Positions 25,417 to 33,739 of a stretch of 64,000 nt of DNA are shown here, in pieces. A program made the translations under genes and the position numbers. Under the pieces are notes generated by a model. It was not told the origin of the DNA. It saw only the letters and a program-made list of their open reading frames with translations, and ran no database searches. Position 1 is the first letter of the stretch. Each line of letters starts with the position of its first letter. This stretch comes from Actinoplanes utahensis (GTDB lineage Bacteria > Actinomycetota > Actinomycetes > Mycobacteriales > Micromonosporaceae), in NCBI RefSeq assembly GCF_016862455.1, contig NZ_BOMZ01000063.1, positions 1 through 64,000 on the forward strand, in the 5' to 3' direction.

Positions 25417-26838
25417 GTGGCAGTGAGGCCGGTAAATGTCTTTCCGGGTACGGTGGTCGGTGACTACGAGGTCACCGACCACCTCGGTTCGGGGCACTGG
25501 GGCAGTGTCTACGCGGGTCGCCCGCGGCGAGGGGCGCCACCCGATCTGCCCCGCCGGGTGGCGCTCAAGTTCCTGCCGGCCGGCCGGGGTGCCCCGGCGG
25601 AGGCCGCGGTCGCGCGTGAGCTGGCGTTCAGTGAGCGGGCCCGGCACGCCCGGCTGATCCGCACCCATCAGGTGCTGCGGGAGCCGGACGGCACCACCGT
25701 GCTGGTGATGGAGCGGGCCCGGACCAGTCTGCGGAGCCTGCTGGACGAGAATCCGGAACGGCCGCTGCCGGACGCGGCGCGGATTCTGCGCGAGCTGTGG
25801 GAAGCGCTCGAGCACATGCACGCCGAGGGCTGGGTGCACGGCGATCTGAAACCGGGGAACGTGCTGCTGGCCGAGGACGGGTCGGTGCGGGTCGCCGACT
25901 TCGGGGTGGCGGCCGAGCTGGAGGGCACGCACGCGTACACCGAGGCGGTCGGCACCCAGGACTATCTGCCGCCGGAGTGGTGGGAGCGGCGGCTCAGCGA
26001 GAAGGGGGTGCTGACCCGGCCGGCGACCGACGTGTGGGCGTTCGGGGTGATCGCGCACGAGGTGCTGACCGGCGGCGTGCACCCGTTCGCCGGGGCGGCC
26101 GCGCAGGCCCGGGCCGCCGAGGTGCGGGGGTACGCGGCCGGTCAGGTCCAGTTGCGCCTGGCGCCCTCCGTCCCGGCCGTGTGGCAGGCGATCATCCGGG
26201 ACTGCCTCGCTGTCCCGTACCAGGAAAGAATGGAAGTGACCCGCGACCTGGCCGCCCGCATGCCGCACGGGGGACCGCCCCGCCGGAGGCGCCGGGCCTG
26301 GCTGATCGGGGCCGCCGCGGCGCTCGCCGTGCTGATCGGCGGCGGTGCCGCGACCGCCCAGCGGATGCTGGCGCCGGAGACGGTGTCCGGGGAACTGCGA
26401 CCGGATGCGGCCGTGCCGCAGCAGTACCGGACGGCGATCACCGAGGCCGCGCACAGCTGCCATCAGAAGGCGGTCACGCCGGCGCTGATCGCCGCGATGC
26501 TGTACGCGGAGAGCCGTTTCGATCCGAACAGACGGTCCCCGGCGACCGACGAGTACGGCATCGCCATGTGGACGCCGCGGGTCTTCGAGCACTGGGCGCC
26601 GCAACCGCCGGGCCGCAAGGCCGATTATCTGAACCCGGACGATGCGATCGCCGCGCTGGGCCGGTTCCTGTGCAGCCTGGTGACCACCGTCGGCTATCTG
26701 CCCGGTGACCAGCAGTCGCTGATCGCCGCCGGGTACCGGATGGGCGGCGACGCGGTCCGCGAGGCGAAGGGTGTGCCGCCCAAGGCCGAGCAGTACATCC
26801 GGGAGGTCAAGGCCAAGGTCGCGGAGTACGGGTACTGA
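25417..26838 (+). CDS. Membrane Ser/Thr kinase fused to a lytic transglycosylase-like domain
   Basis: N-terminal Hanks-type kinase: glycine loop LGSGHWGSV (23-31), VALK with K51, catalytic loop HGDLKPGN (141-148) and DFG (161-163). The catalytic loop has Gly in place of the usual Arg before Asp143, so this is a non-RD kinase. A basic run leads into one membrane helix (about 294-314). The extracellular part (from about 340) resembles a soluble lytic transglycosylase: LIAAMLYAESRFDPN with the catalytic-type E365, then GIAMWTP. Sensor kinases with PASTA or other domains are common; a transglycosylase-like sensor is unusual. The likely role is coupling of peptidoglycan state to phosphorylation. 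The FHA gene follows after 1 bp. Confidence 0.88.
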   Translation: MAVRPVNVFPGTVVGDYEVTDHLGSGHWGSVYAGRPRRGAPPDLPRRVALKFLPAGRGAPAEAAVARELAFSERARHARLIRTHQVLREPDGTTVLVMERARTSLRSLLDENPERPLPDAARILRELWEALEHMHAEGWVHGDLKPGNVLLAEDGSVRVADFGVAAELEGTHAYTEAVGTQDYLPPEWWERRLSEKGVLTRPATDVWAFGVIAHEVLTGGVHPFAGAAAQARAAEVRGYAAGQVQLRLAPSVPAVWQAIIRDCLAVPYQERMEVTRDLAARMPHGGPPRRRRRAWLIGAAAALAVLIGGGAATAQRMLAPETVSGELRPDAAVPQQYRTAITEAAHSCHQKAVTPALIAAMLYAESRFDPNRRSPATDEYGIAMWTPRVFEHWAPQPPGRKADYLNPDDAIAALGRFLCSLVTTVGYLPGDQQSLIAAGYRMGGDAVREAKGVPPKAEQYIREVKAKVAEYGY

Positions 26839-26839
26839 C

Positions 26840-27529
26840 ATGTCCAGTGTGCTCGTGCAACTCCCGGCCGGCGCCGGATCGGTGGAGCTGGCCCCGGGCC
26901 AGAGTGTCACGTTCGGCCGTGCCGACCGGGCCGGGATCGTGCTGCCGCACCCGGGCGTGTCCCGGCTGGCCGGTCGGATCACCGCCACCGCCGACCACTG
27001 GCTGATCGACAACCTCAGTTCCGAGCGCACCTACGTGATCGACAACCCGGAAGGCGGCGGCGAGCACCTCAAGATCGCGCCGCGGCGGCTCGGGGCGCCG
27101 GTGCCGTTCGAGTTCGCCCGGCTCAGCATCCCGGTCGACGACGGCACGGTGGAGTTCCTGGTGTTCGCGCCGGATCACGCCTTCGCCGACCCGGCCGCCG
27201 ATCCGGAGGCCGCCGGCGCCGCGACGGTCGCCGCGTTCTCCCTCGACGAGGCGGCCAAGTATTTCCTGATCCTGGTGGCGCTCTGCGAGCCGCGGCTGCG
27301 GGACGGCTCGTCGGTGGCGATCCCGCTCGTTCCGGAGGTGGCCGACCGGCTCGGCCTGACCCGCAGCGCGGTGAACTTCCACATCGACTACCTGGCCGAT
27401 CACAAACTGCGGATCCGCCGTCGCGCCGGCGCGCAGGACTCTCGCCGGGAAGCCGTCGTCAGCGTCGCGTTGCGCTTCAACCTCGTCACCGACCAGCACT
27501 TACGTCTGCTGCCGCCGCGTACCCCGTGA
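26840..27529 (+). CDS. FHA-domain protein with C-terminal winged helix
   Basis: A 229-residue protein that should read phospho-threonine marks made by the preceding kinase. The N-terminal FHA-like part shows VTFGRADRAGIVLPHPGVSR, matching the GR...SR pattern, then DHWLIDNLSSERTYV. The C-terminal part is a helical winged-helix domain (AAKYFLILVALCEPRLRDGS, VADRLGLTRSAVNFHIDYLA), probably DNA-binding. No membrane segment is present. The start is one base after the kinase stop, so they are translationally linked. The simplest reading is a kinase-to-transcription relay in which phosphorylation controls the FHA protein. Confidence 0.85.
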   Translation: MSSVLVQLPAGAGSVELAPGQSVTFGRADRAGIVLPHPGVSRLAGRITATADHWLIDNLSSERTYVIDNPEGGGEHLKIAPRRLGAPVPFEFARLSIPVDDGTVEFLVFAPDHAFADPAADPEAAGAATVAAFSLDEAAKYFLILVALCEPRLRDGSSVAIPLVPEVADRLGLTRSAVNFHIDYLADHKLRIRRRAGAQDSRREAVVSVALRFNLVTDQHLRLLPPRTP

Positions 27530-27574
27530 GCTCACAGGATCACACCGGAGCCGTTTCGCCGCACGCTCAACGGC

Positions 27575-28795
27575 ATGAGATTCATCGATGCGGCCAAACG
27601 CGCCGCCCTCTTCGGACTCGTCGCCGGTGTCTCGTACACCGGCCTGGCCGCCCCGGCCGCCGCCGATCCCACCACCGATCTCGGCGCCGGTGTGGCCGCC
27701 GCAGCCGGCGCCAAGCCGGCCTTCCAGGCGCCGTTCCCGTGCGGGCAGCGCTTCGTCTCCTACCCGTGGGGCAAACACTGGCCCGCTCTCGACCTGGACC
27801 GGGTGCCCGAGACGGCCACCCTGGGCAACCCGGTGGTGGCGTCCGCGGCCGGCACCGCCTGGTACTCCGGATACGACTCGGGCGCCGGGCACACCGTGGT
27901 GCTCAAGCACAGCGGTGGCTGGTTCACCACGTACATGCACCTGCAGCGCCGGGACGTGCCCCGGGGCGCGACCGTCAAGCAGGGGCAGCGGCTGGGGCTG
28001 GCCGGTCAGTCCGGTACCAACGGCAAGAGCCCTCACCTGCATTACGAGCAGATGCACGACGACAACAACAACGGTTCCGTGGCCTGGGGCACCAAGGGTC
28101 CGGAGCGTAAAGCGGTGGTGTTCGGCGGCCGGGCCGTCCCGAACCGCAACGGTTACCAGCTGACCAGCGGGAACTGCGCCAAGCCGGCCCCGAGCGCGGG
28201 GATCGGCGTGTTCCGGCCGTCGGGCGGACAGTGGATCGTGCCGGGCAAGGTGCTCCGCAAGGGCTGGGGCAACCGCGGTGACCAGCCGCTGGTCGGCGAC
28301 TTCAACGGGGACCGCAAGGCCGACGTCGCGGTGTTCCGGCCGTCCACGAAGACCTGGCACCAGCCGGGGCGGATCTGGCTGAAGAACTGGGGCAACAAGG
28401 GCGACCTGGCGGTGACCGGCGACTTCAACCGGGACGGCAAGGACGAGCCGGCGGTGTTCCGGCCGTCCACGAAGACCTGGTACACCCCGGGCAAGGTGCT
28501 GCGCAAGAACTGGGGTGTGAAGGGCGACGTGCCGCTGGCCGGCGACTTCAACGGCGACGGCCGGGACGAGATCGCGGTGTACCGCCCGTCGAACGGCACC
28601 TGGTACACGCCCGGCAAGGTGCTGCGCAAGAACTGGGGACTGCGCGGCGACAAGCCGATCGTGGGCGACTTCAACCGGGACGGCAAGGACGAGATCGGTG
28701 TGTACCGGCCGTCGAACAAGACCTGGTACACCCCTGGCAAGATCCTGCGCCAGAACTGGGGCGCGAGCGGCGACGTGCCGCTGGCCGGTTTCTGA
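27575..28795 (+). CDS. Secreted M23 peptidase-like protein with propeller repeats
   Basis: Exported protein of 406 residues. The signal peptide (ALFGLVAGVSYTGLAAPAAA) precedes a LytM/M23-type domain: GKHWPALDLD, GHTVVLKHSGGWFTTYMHL, GLAGQSGTNGKSPHLHYEQ, with the HLH zinc motif intact. The C-terminal half has five repeats of about 38 residues (VFRPSTKTWYTPGKVLRKNW, GDFNGDGRDE) with calcium-type NGDG turns, like VCBS/FG-GAP propeller blades. It probably cuts cell-wall cross-bridges, with the propeller binding ligand. It lies 45 bp downstream of the FHA gene and could be an output of the kinase module. Confidence 0.87.
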   Translation: MRFIDAAKRAALFGLVAGVSYTGLAAPAAADPTTDLGAGVAAAAGAKPAFQAPFPCGQRFVSYPWGKHWPALDLDRVPETATLGNPVVASAAGTAWYSGYDSGAGHTVVLKHSGGWFTTYMHLQRRDVPRGATVKQGQRLGLAGQSGTNGKSPHLHYEQMHDDNNNGSVAWGTKGPERKAVVFGGRAVPNRNGYQLTSGNCAKPAPSAGIGVFRPSGGQWIVPGKVLRKGWGNRGDQPLVGDFNGDRKADVAVFRPSTKTWHQPGRIWLKNWGNKGDLAVTGDFNRDGKDEPAVFRPSTKTWYTPGKVLRKNWGVKGDVPLAGDFNGDGRDEIAVYRPSNGTWYTPGKVLRKNWGLRGDKPIVGDFNRDGKDEIGVYRPSNKTWYTPGKILRQNWGASGDVPLAGF

Positions 28796-28804
28796 CCGGG
28801 GGAT

Positions 28805-29416
28805 TCAGGCGGGGCCCGGGACGGTGAACGCGCCGGCCCGGGCCCCGGCCGCCGTGTCGTGGGCGGCCGTCTCGGCCTGGCCGGCGGTGAACGGGGCACG
28901 CAGCAGCACCAGCTCGTGATAGAGCGGGGCGGTGGCGGCGACGAGCAGACGGCGCGGGTCCGTCCGCCCCGGGATCTCGGCTCGCCGGGCGGCCCGCTCG
29001 ACGATCACCGCACACCGCGCATAGCGGTCGTCCCAGAAGGCGCGCAGCGCCTCGGCGGCCCGCGCCGATCGGAACGACGCGGCGATCAGCGCGCCGGTGA
29101 TCGGGGGGCCGGTGGTGAGCGCGGAATGGACCTCGCGGTTGAGGGCGACGAGGTCACCGGCGAGCGACCCGGTGTCCGGCGGGGTCCAGTCGTCACCGGC
29201 GGCCTGCGCCAGCACGTCGGCGAGCAGGCCGCCGACGTCGTGCCAGCGCCGGTAGACGGTGGTGCGGTGCACGCCGCAGCGCTCGGCCACGGCGTCGATG
29301 CCGAGCGCGTCGAACCCCCGCTCGACGAGCAGGTCACGGGTGGCGGCCAGGACGCGGCGGCGGACCTCGGCGGTGCGGCCCCCGGGACGGCGGGCTGGCG
29401 CGGTCGGCTCGTTCAT
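28805..29416 (-). CDS. TetR-family regulator divergent from vgb
   Basis: A 203-residue TetR protein: helix-turn-helix IDAVAERCGVHRTTVYRRWH near residues 38-57, then an all-helical C-terminal domain (TetR_C type) with PLYHELVLLRAPFTAGQ. The ATG at 29414-29416 is conventional. The gene is divergent from virginiamycin B lyase with a 47-bp gap holding an imperfect palindrome, so it is the probable local repressor of the lyase. The ligand could be a streptogramin or a related peptide, but this is inference. Confidence 0.9.
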   Translation of the reverse strand: MNEPTAPARRPGGRTAEVRRRVLAATRDLLVERGFDALGIDAVAERCGVHRTTVYRRWHDVGGLLADVLAQAAGDDWTPPDTGSLAGDLVALNREVHSALTTGPPITGALIAASFRSARAAEALRAFWDDRYARCAVIVERAARRAEIPGRTDPRRLLVAATAPLYHELVLLRAPFTAGQAETAAHDTAAGARAGAFTVPGPA

Positions 29417-29425
29417 GGCAGCATC

Positions 29426-29449
29426 TTAACGCGACAGTTGTTGCATTAA
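29426..29449. promoter_or_regulatory. Putative TetR operator for vgb
   Basis: Imperfect palindrome TTAA-c-GCGACA-gt-TGTTGC-a-TTAA centred between the divergent TetR and vgb genes. Nine of eleven positions pair. Its length of 24 bp and its location near both promoters fit an operator. Confidence 0.55.
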
Positions 29450-29463
29450 CGAGAGGTGTAGGG

Positions 29464-30333
29464 ATGACAGTGCGGAGTTTCGCCGTCCCGGCCGGGGCCT
29501 ACGCGGTCGTCGCCGGCCCCGACGGCGCGCTGTGGTTCACGGTCGCCGGTGGCGGGCAGGTCGGGCGACTGGCGCCCGGCGGCGAGCCGGCGCTGTTCGA
29601 CGTGGGCGCCGGCTCGACACCCACGGTCCTGACCACCGGGCCGGACGGGGCGCTCTGGTGCACGCTCAACCAGGCGGACGCGATCTGCCGGATCACCACG
29701 GCCGGCGTGGTCACCACCCATCCGCTGCCCACGCCGGGAGCCGCGCCGTTCGGGATCGCCGCCGGGCCGGACGGGGCGCTGTGGTTCACCGAGGGCGGCG
29801 CCGGCCGGATCGGGCGGATCACCACCGGCGGCGTGATCACCGGCTTTCCGGTGCCCGGCGGGGGATATCCGGCGGCGATCACGGCGGGCGGGGACGGAGC
29901 GATGTGGTTCGCGCTGAACCAGGCCAACGCGATCGGCCGGATCGCCGCGACCGGCGAGATCAGCCTGTTCCCGCTGCCCACGCCGGACGCCGCGCCGGTC
30001 GGGGTCACGCTGGGACCGGACGGCGCGGTCTGGTTCGTCGAGATCGGCGCCGGTCAGGCCGGCCGGATCGGCACGGACGGCACGATCACCGAGTTCCCGC
30101 TGCCGGACCGGGCCGGGCGGCCGCACGCCATCACCACCGGACCGGACGGGCGGCTGTGGATGACCGAGTGGGCCGGCAACCGGATCAGCGCGATGACCAC
30201 CGACGGCAAGGTCGACTCGTACGAGCTGCCGCAGCCGGGCAGCGAGCCGCACGGCATCACCACCGGGCCGGACGGCGCGATGTGGGCGGCGCTGGAATGC
30301 GGGGCGCTCGCCCGGGTGGGAATCGGTGCTTGA
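29464..30333 (+). CDS. vgb: Virginiamycin B lyase
   Basis: Streptogramin B lyase of the Vgb family, which linearises type B streptogramins by a lyase reaction without water. The 289 residues form a seven-bladed propeller of about 42-residue units, each with G-P-D-G-A-L/M-W-F/M (for example GPDGALWFTEGGAGRIGRIT). The catalytic histidine region is visible in RPHAITTGPDGRLWMTEWAG and EPHGITTGPDGAMWA. The ATG at 29464 has a GAGAGG upstream. The stop at 30331-30333 lies inside the -35 of the next promoter. Related propellers without lyase activity exist, so resistance is probable rather than certain. Confidence 0.85.
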   Translation: MTVRSFAVPAGAYAVVAGPDGALWFTVAGGGQVGRLAPGGEPALFDVGAGSTPTVLTTGPDGALWCTLNQADAICRITTAGVVTTHPLPTPGAAPFGIAAGPDGALWFTEGGAGRIGRITTGGVITGFPVPGGGYPAAITAGGDGAMWFALNQANAIGRIAATGEISLFPLPTPDAAPVGVTLGPDGAVWFVEIGAGQAGRIGTDGTITEFPLPDRAGRPHAITTGPDGRLWMTEWAGNRISAMTTDGKVDSYELPQPGSEPHGITTGPDGAMWAALECGALARVGIGA

Positions 30334-30361
30334 CCCTGCCCCAGGGGCAGGGTTCGATGAT
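30330..30361 (+). promoter_or_regulatory. MerR-type promoter with perfect palindrome
   Basis: A -35 TTGACC (30330-30335) and a -10-like GATGAT (30356-30361) are separated by 20 bp. The spacer holds a perfect 9-1-9 inverted repeat, CCCTGCCCC-A-GGGGCAGGG (30334-30352). An over-long spacer carrying a dyad is the hallmark of MerR-activated promoters, and a MerR gene lies two genes downstream. The predicted start of transcription falls at about 30368, next to the ATG at 30369, implying a leaderless message. Confidence 0.75.
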
Positions 30362-30368
30362 CGTCGGC

Positions 30369-31712
30369 ATGAACCAGATGACACGGATCGCCGACTTCCG
30401 CCGGGACAGCATCGTCGACTTCTGCCGGGACAGCGGAGTGCCCGGCTACGTCGCCGGGATCAGCCGGGCGGGGGAGCAGACGGTGTTCGCGCACGGCACC
30501 GCCAACCTGACCACCGGCGCCCCGATGCGCGACGACACCGGATTCCTGTTCGGATCCATCACCAAGGTCATGACGGCGACGCTGGTGATGCGGCAGGCCG
30601 AACTGGGCCGGATCAGCCTCGACGACCGGGTGACCGACCTGCTGCCGGGGTTCCGGCTCACCACCCCCGGGGCGGCCGAGCGGATCCGGGTCCGCCACCT
30701 GCTCAACCACACCAGCGGGATCGACGCCGAACTGTTCTTCCCGCGCACCTCCTACCTGGAACGGCTCGGCCGGGACTGCGGCAGCCTCTTCCCCGCGGGC
30801 GAGCACCTCAGCTACAGCAACGGCGGCATGATCGTCGCGGGGCATCTGCTGGAGGCGGTCACCGGCCGGGCGTACCACGAACTCCTCGACACCGAGATCT
30901 TCCAGCCCGCCGGGATGACCGCCGCCGGCACCGGCGCGGAACAGGCGATCCTCCGCTCCACCGCGATCGGGCACTTCCCCGACCCGGACACCGGCCAGGC
31001 CCGGCCCACCCGGATGTTCATGCTGCCGCCGACGTGGGCCGCGGCCGGTGGCACACCGATCGGCACCGTCGAGGACCTGCTGGCCTTCGGCCGGGCCCAC
31101 CTCGGCGCCGGGCTGCTGTCCGGCGAATCGCTGGCGGCGATGCGCGAGATCAACGCCGATCCCGGTACGCCCGGCGCGTCCCCCACCGGCCTCGGCTGGC
31201 TGCTCCGGCCCATCGGCGACACGATCGCCCTGACCATGACCGGCGCGTCCCCGGGCGGGGTCGCGGTGCTCGCCGTGCTGCCGGAACACGACCTGGTGTT
31301 CGCCGCGTACGGCAACGACCCGCGCGCCCTGGAACTGCACGACGACCTGCTGGGCCGCCTCGCCGGGGACACCGGCCGCCCGGTCTGGGCCCGGCAGGAG
31401 ACGGACCCGGCGCCGTACGCGGGCACCTACCGCTCCGACCAGCTGCGGATCGACGTGCGGGCGGTCGGCGGGGAACTGGAGGAACAGATCACCTACGAGC
31501 CGGCCGACCCCGATCAGGAACGGATCCTCACCGGGCTCGCCGGCGGCCCGTTCACGGCGCCGCCGACCAGGTACGTGCCGGTCGGGGCGGGCCTGTTCGC
31601 GCCGGCCGGGCTGCCGCTCGACGGGCTGCCCGCGCACTACCTGGTGTCGTATCACGACGGGGCGGCGTACCGGTGCGCCGGCGGCCGGATGGCCCGCCGC
31701 GTCCTGGAGTGA
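30369..31712 (+). CDS. Serine beta-lactamase-family hydrolase
   Basis: Class C beta-lactamase/esterase-like protein of 447 residues. The SxxK motif is FGSITKVMT, the YxN motif is LSYSNGG, and the HTSG segment (LNHTSGI) is typical of the family. The C-terminal 100 residues form an extra beta-rich domain (YAGTYRSDQLRIDVR). No signal peptide is visible, so it is probably cytoplasmic and acts as an esterase, amidase or peptidase rather than a secreted lactamase. The ATG at 30369 is preferred because it matches the predicted transcription start of the MerR-type promoter; an ATG at 30357 is in frame. It probably forms an operon with merR. Confidence 0.85.
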   Translation: MNQMTRIADFRRDSIVDFCRDSGVPGYVAGISRAGEQTVFAHGTANLTTGAPMRDDTGFLFGSITKVMTATLVMRQAELGRISLDDRVTDLLPGFRLTTPGAAERIRVRHLLNHTSGIDAELFFPRTSYLERLGRDCGSLFPAGEHLSYSNGGMIVAGHLLEAVTGRAYHELLDTEIFQPAGMTAAGTGAEQAILRSTAIGHFPDPDTGQARPTRMFMLPPTWAAAGGTPIGTVEDLLAFGRAHLGAGLLSGESLAAMREINADPGTPGASPTGLGWLLRPIGDTIALTMTGASPGGVAVLAVLPEHDLVFAAYGNDPRALELHDDLLGRLAGDTGRPVWARQETDPAPYAGTYRSDQLRIDVRAVGGELEEQITYEPADPDQERILTGLAGGPFTAPPTRYVPVGAGLFAPAGLPLDGLPAHYLVSYHDGAAYRCAGGRMARRVLE

Positions 31713-31716
31713 GATC

Positions 31717-32475
31717 ATGCGCGCCATGACCTACGCGCGGGCCGGTGGCCGGCACCTGCTGACCATCGGCCGGCTCGCCGCCTACGCCGGCGTGACCGTC
31801 AAGGCGGTGCGGGTCTACCACGAGCGGGGACTGCTGGCCGAGCCGCCGCGGGACTCCTCCGGCTACCGCAGGTACGGCGCGGACCACGCCGTCCAGCTCG
31901 TCAAGATCCGGACGTTGGCCGAGGCCGGGGTGCCGCTGGCCCGCATCCGGGAACTGCTCGACGCCGGTCCGGAGCAGTTCGCCGCCGCCATCGACGAGAT
32001 CGACCGCCGACTGCGCGACCGCGCCGAGCAGATCCGCCGCACCCGGCAGCGGATCACCCGGTTGCGGGGCGGGGACCGGCTGTTCGTGACCGAGGAGGTG
32101 GCCGCCTACCTGGACACCTTGCGGGAGATCGGCGTCAGCGAACGCGGTGTGCTGCGGGAACGTGAGCTGTGGGTGCTGTTGCAGGCCGCCGCGCCGGAGC
32201 AGGTCGCCGCCTGGATCGCCGGGAAGGCCGCGGCTGTCGCGGACCCGGAGTTCCGCGCCCTCTACCGCGACTACGACGAGGCGTACGACTGGCCGCCCGA
32301 CGACCCGCGGCTGGCCGGGCTGGCCGAGCGGACCCGGGACTGGTTCGCTCGGCAGGAGCCCGGCGGGGAGACGCCGCCGGGCACGGACGCCGCCGGGCTG
32401 CTCGCGCTGGCGTCCGCCGAGGTCGCGTCACCCGCCTGGAACCGGATCGCCGAACTGGCCGCGGGCGGGGCATGA
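31717..32475 (+). CDS. MerR-family regulator
   Basis: A 252-residue activator. The N-terminal winged helix reads LTIGRLAAYAGVTVKAVRVY and HERGLLAEPPRDSSGYRRYG, followed by a long dimerisation helix (EIDRRLRDRAEQIRRTRQRI). The C-terminal domain of about 110 residues is rich in Trp and charged residues (YDEAYDWPPDDPRLAGLAER) and probably binds a small organic ligand. No metal-binding cysteines are seen. It starts four bases after the hydrolase stop and should autoregulate through the palindromic promoter at 30330. Drug-sensing (TipA- or BmrR-like) is a reasonable hypothesis. Confidence 0.9.
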   Translation: MRAMTYARAGGRHLLTIGRLAAYAGVTVKAVRVYHERGLLAEPPRDSSGYRRYGADHAVQLVKIRTLAEAGVPLARIRELLDAGPEQFAAAIDEIDRRLRDRAEQIRRTRQRITRLRGGDRLFVTEEVAAYLDTLREIGVSERGVLRERELWVLLQAAAPEQVAAWIAGKAAAVADPEFRALYRDYDEAYDWPPDDPRLAGLAERTRDWFARQEPGGETPPGTDAAGLLALASAEVASPAWNRIAELAAGGA

Positions 32476-32520
32476 CACGATGCGGGTGATCTTGCGGTCC
32501 GAGTGGGCGGGTGGTCAGTG

Positions 32521-33711
32521 GTGACAGAGCGATCCGTGGCACAGTGGCGGCGTTACCTCGCCGAGTACAGCGACGAGGTGCTGCGTGCGGCACCGGGCGA
32601 AGCGCTGGACGACATCACCGAGGAGCAGCGGGCGGCGGGCTGGCTCGGTTTCGGCGGCGCCACCCCGGAACGGCTCGCCGACGTGGAACGGCGGCTCGGG
32701 ACGGCCCTGCCCCCCAGCTACCGGGCGTTCCTGGCGGTGTCCGACGGCTGGCTCAACCTCGGCCCGTTCCTGTGGACCATGCGCACCACCGCGACCATCG
32801 GCTGGCTCCGCGACATCGACCCGGAACTCCGCGACAGCCTGATGGACGAGACCGAGGACGACGAGGAGCCCGGCGTGCCGGGGCTCGGCGACCGGGCCCT
32901 GCTGATCTCCGGGGACGGTGACGCACAGTACTGGCTGCTCGACCCGCAGGACGTCGACGCCGGTGGGGAGTGGGCCGCCTACATCTGGGCGAGCTGGTAC
33001 CCCGGCCTCGGCGAACGGCACGAGTCGTTCGCCGCCCTGGTCGACGCGGAACGGGCCTCGTTCGCGGAACTCAACGGCCGCGACGGCCGGCCGGTGGACC
33101 CGGAGGGCGCGAGCGACCTCGTCGCCGCCGGACGGGCGGCGGCGCTGCGCGGTGACGTCGCCGCGGCGGCCGACGCCTTCGCCCAGGCCACCACCAAGGG
33201 ATCGGGCGCGGCCGCGTACCTCGCGGTGATCCTCGGAGCCTTCCTGCAACCGTCGATGGTGCACCACGCGATCCGCAACGACGTGCTCGCCAAAGCCCAC
33301 GTCCTGGACGCGATCGGGGTGGAGCAGATCCGGGCCGAAGCCGTCCCGCTCTTCCTGCAGCGGTCGCCGATCCGGCCGTACCAGGACCTGTTCGTGGGCA
33401 TCCTGACCCCCGGCGAACTGGACCGGATCGACACCTTCATCCCGCCGCTGCTCACCGAGCCGCCCGCCTTCCTGCAGGCGCTCGACGAGGCCCGCCGCCT
33501 GATCCACGCCGACCAGCCGGACGCGGCCTGGGCCGTGCTGGCCGCCGCGATCCCCGGCTGGCACTCCGACTCCCCGCACCGCATCGCCCCGGTCATCCTG
33601 CTCACCGACCGCGAACTGCGCCGCCTGATCACCCCGGACCGGGCCCGCCTGATCGTCACCACACCGCGCGGTCAGGCCCGCACCGGCGACGCGTCCGGGT
33701 TCCCGGCCTGA
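32521..33711 (+). CDS. SMI1/KNR4 (SUKH) domain protein with C-terminal extension
   Basis: A 396-residue protein. Residues about 30-180 are SUKH: GATPERLADVERRLGTALPP, SYRAFLAVSDGWLNLGPFLW, ALLISGDGDAQYWLLDPQDV and ESFAALVDAERASFAELN. The C-terminal half is helical, with a TPR-like start (AAALRGDVAAAADAFAQATT) and no recognised family. The GTG at 32521 is preferred because GGGTGG lies six to seven bases upstream; a GTG at 32503 is in frame. No toxin gene is adjacent, so an immunity role is uncertain. Confidence 0.75.
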   Translation: MTERSVAQWRRYLAEYSDEVLRAAPGEALDDITEEQRAAGWLGFGGATPERLADVERRLGTALPPSYRAFLAVSDGWLNLGPFLWTMRTTATIGWLRDIDPELRDSLMDETEDDEEPGVPGLGDRALLISGDGDAQYWLLDPQDVDAGGEWAAYIWASWYPGLGERHESFAALVDAERASFAELNGRDGRPVDPEGASDLVAAGRAAALRGDVAAAADAFAQATTKGSGAAAYLAVILGAFLQPSMVHHAIRNDVLAKAHVLDAIGVEQIRAEAVPLFLQRSPIRPYQDLFVGILTPGELDRIDTFIPPLLTEPPAFLQALDEARRLIHADQPDAAWAVLAAAIPGWHSDSPHRIAPVILLTDRELRRLITPDRARLIVTTPRGQARTGDASGFPA

Positions 33712-33739
33712 CGGGCGGCCTCCGGGGGCGGAGGGCGAG

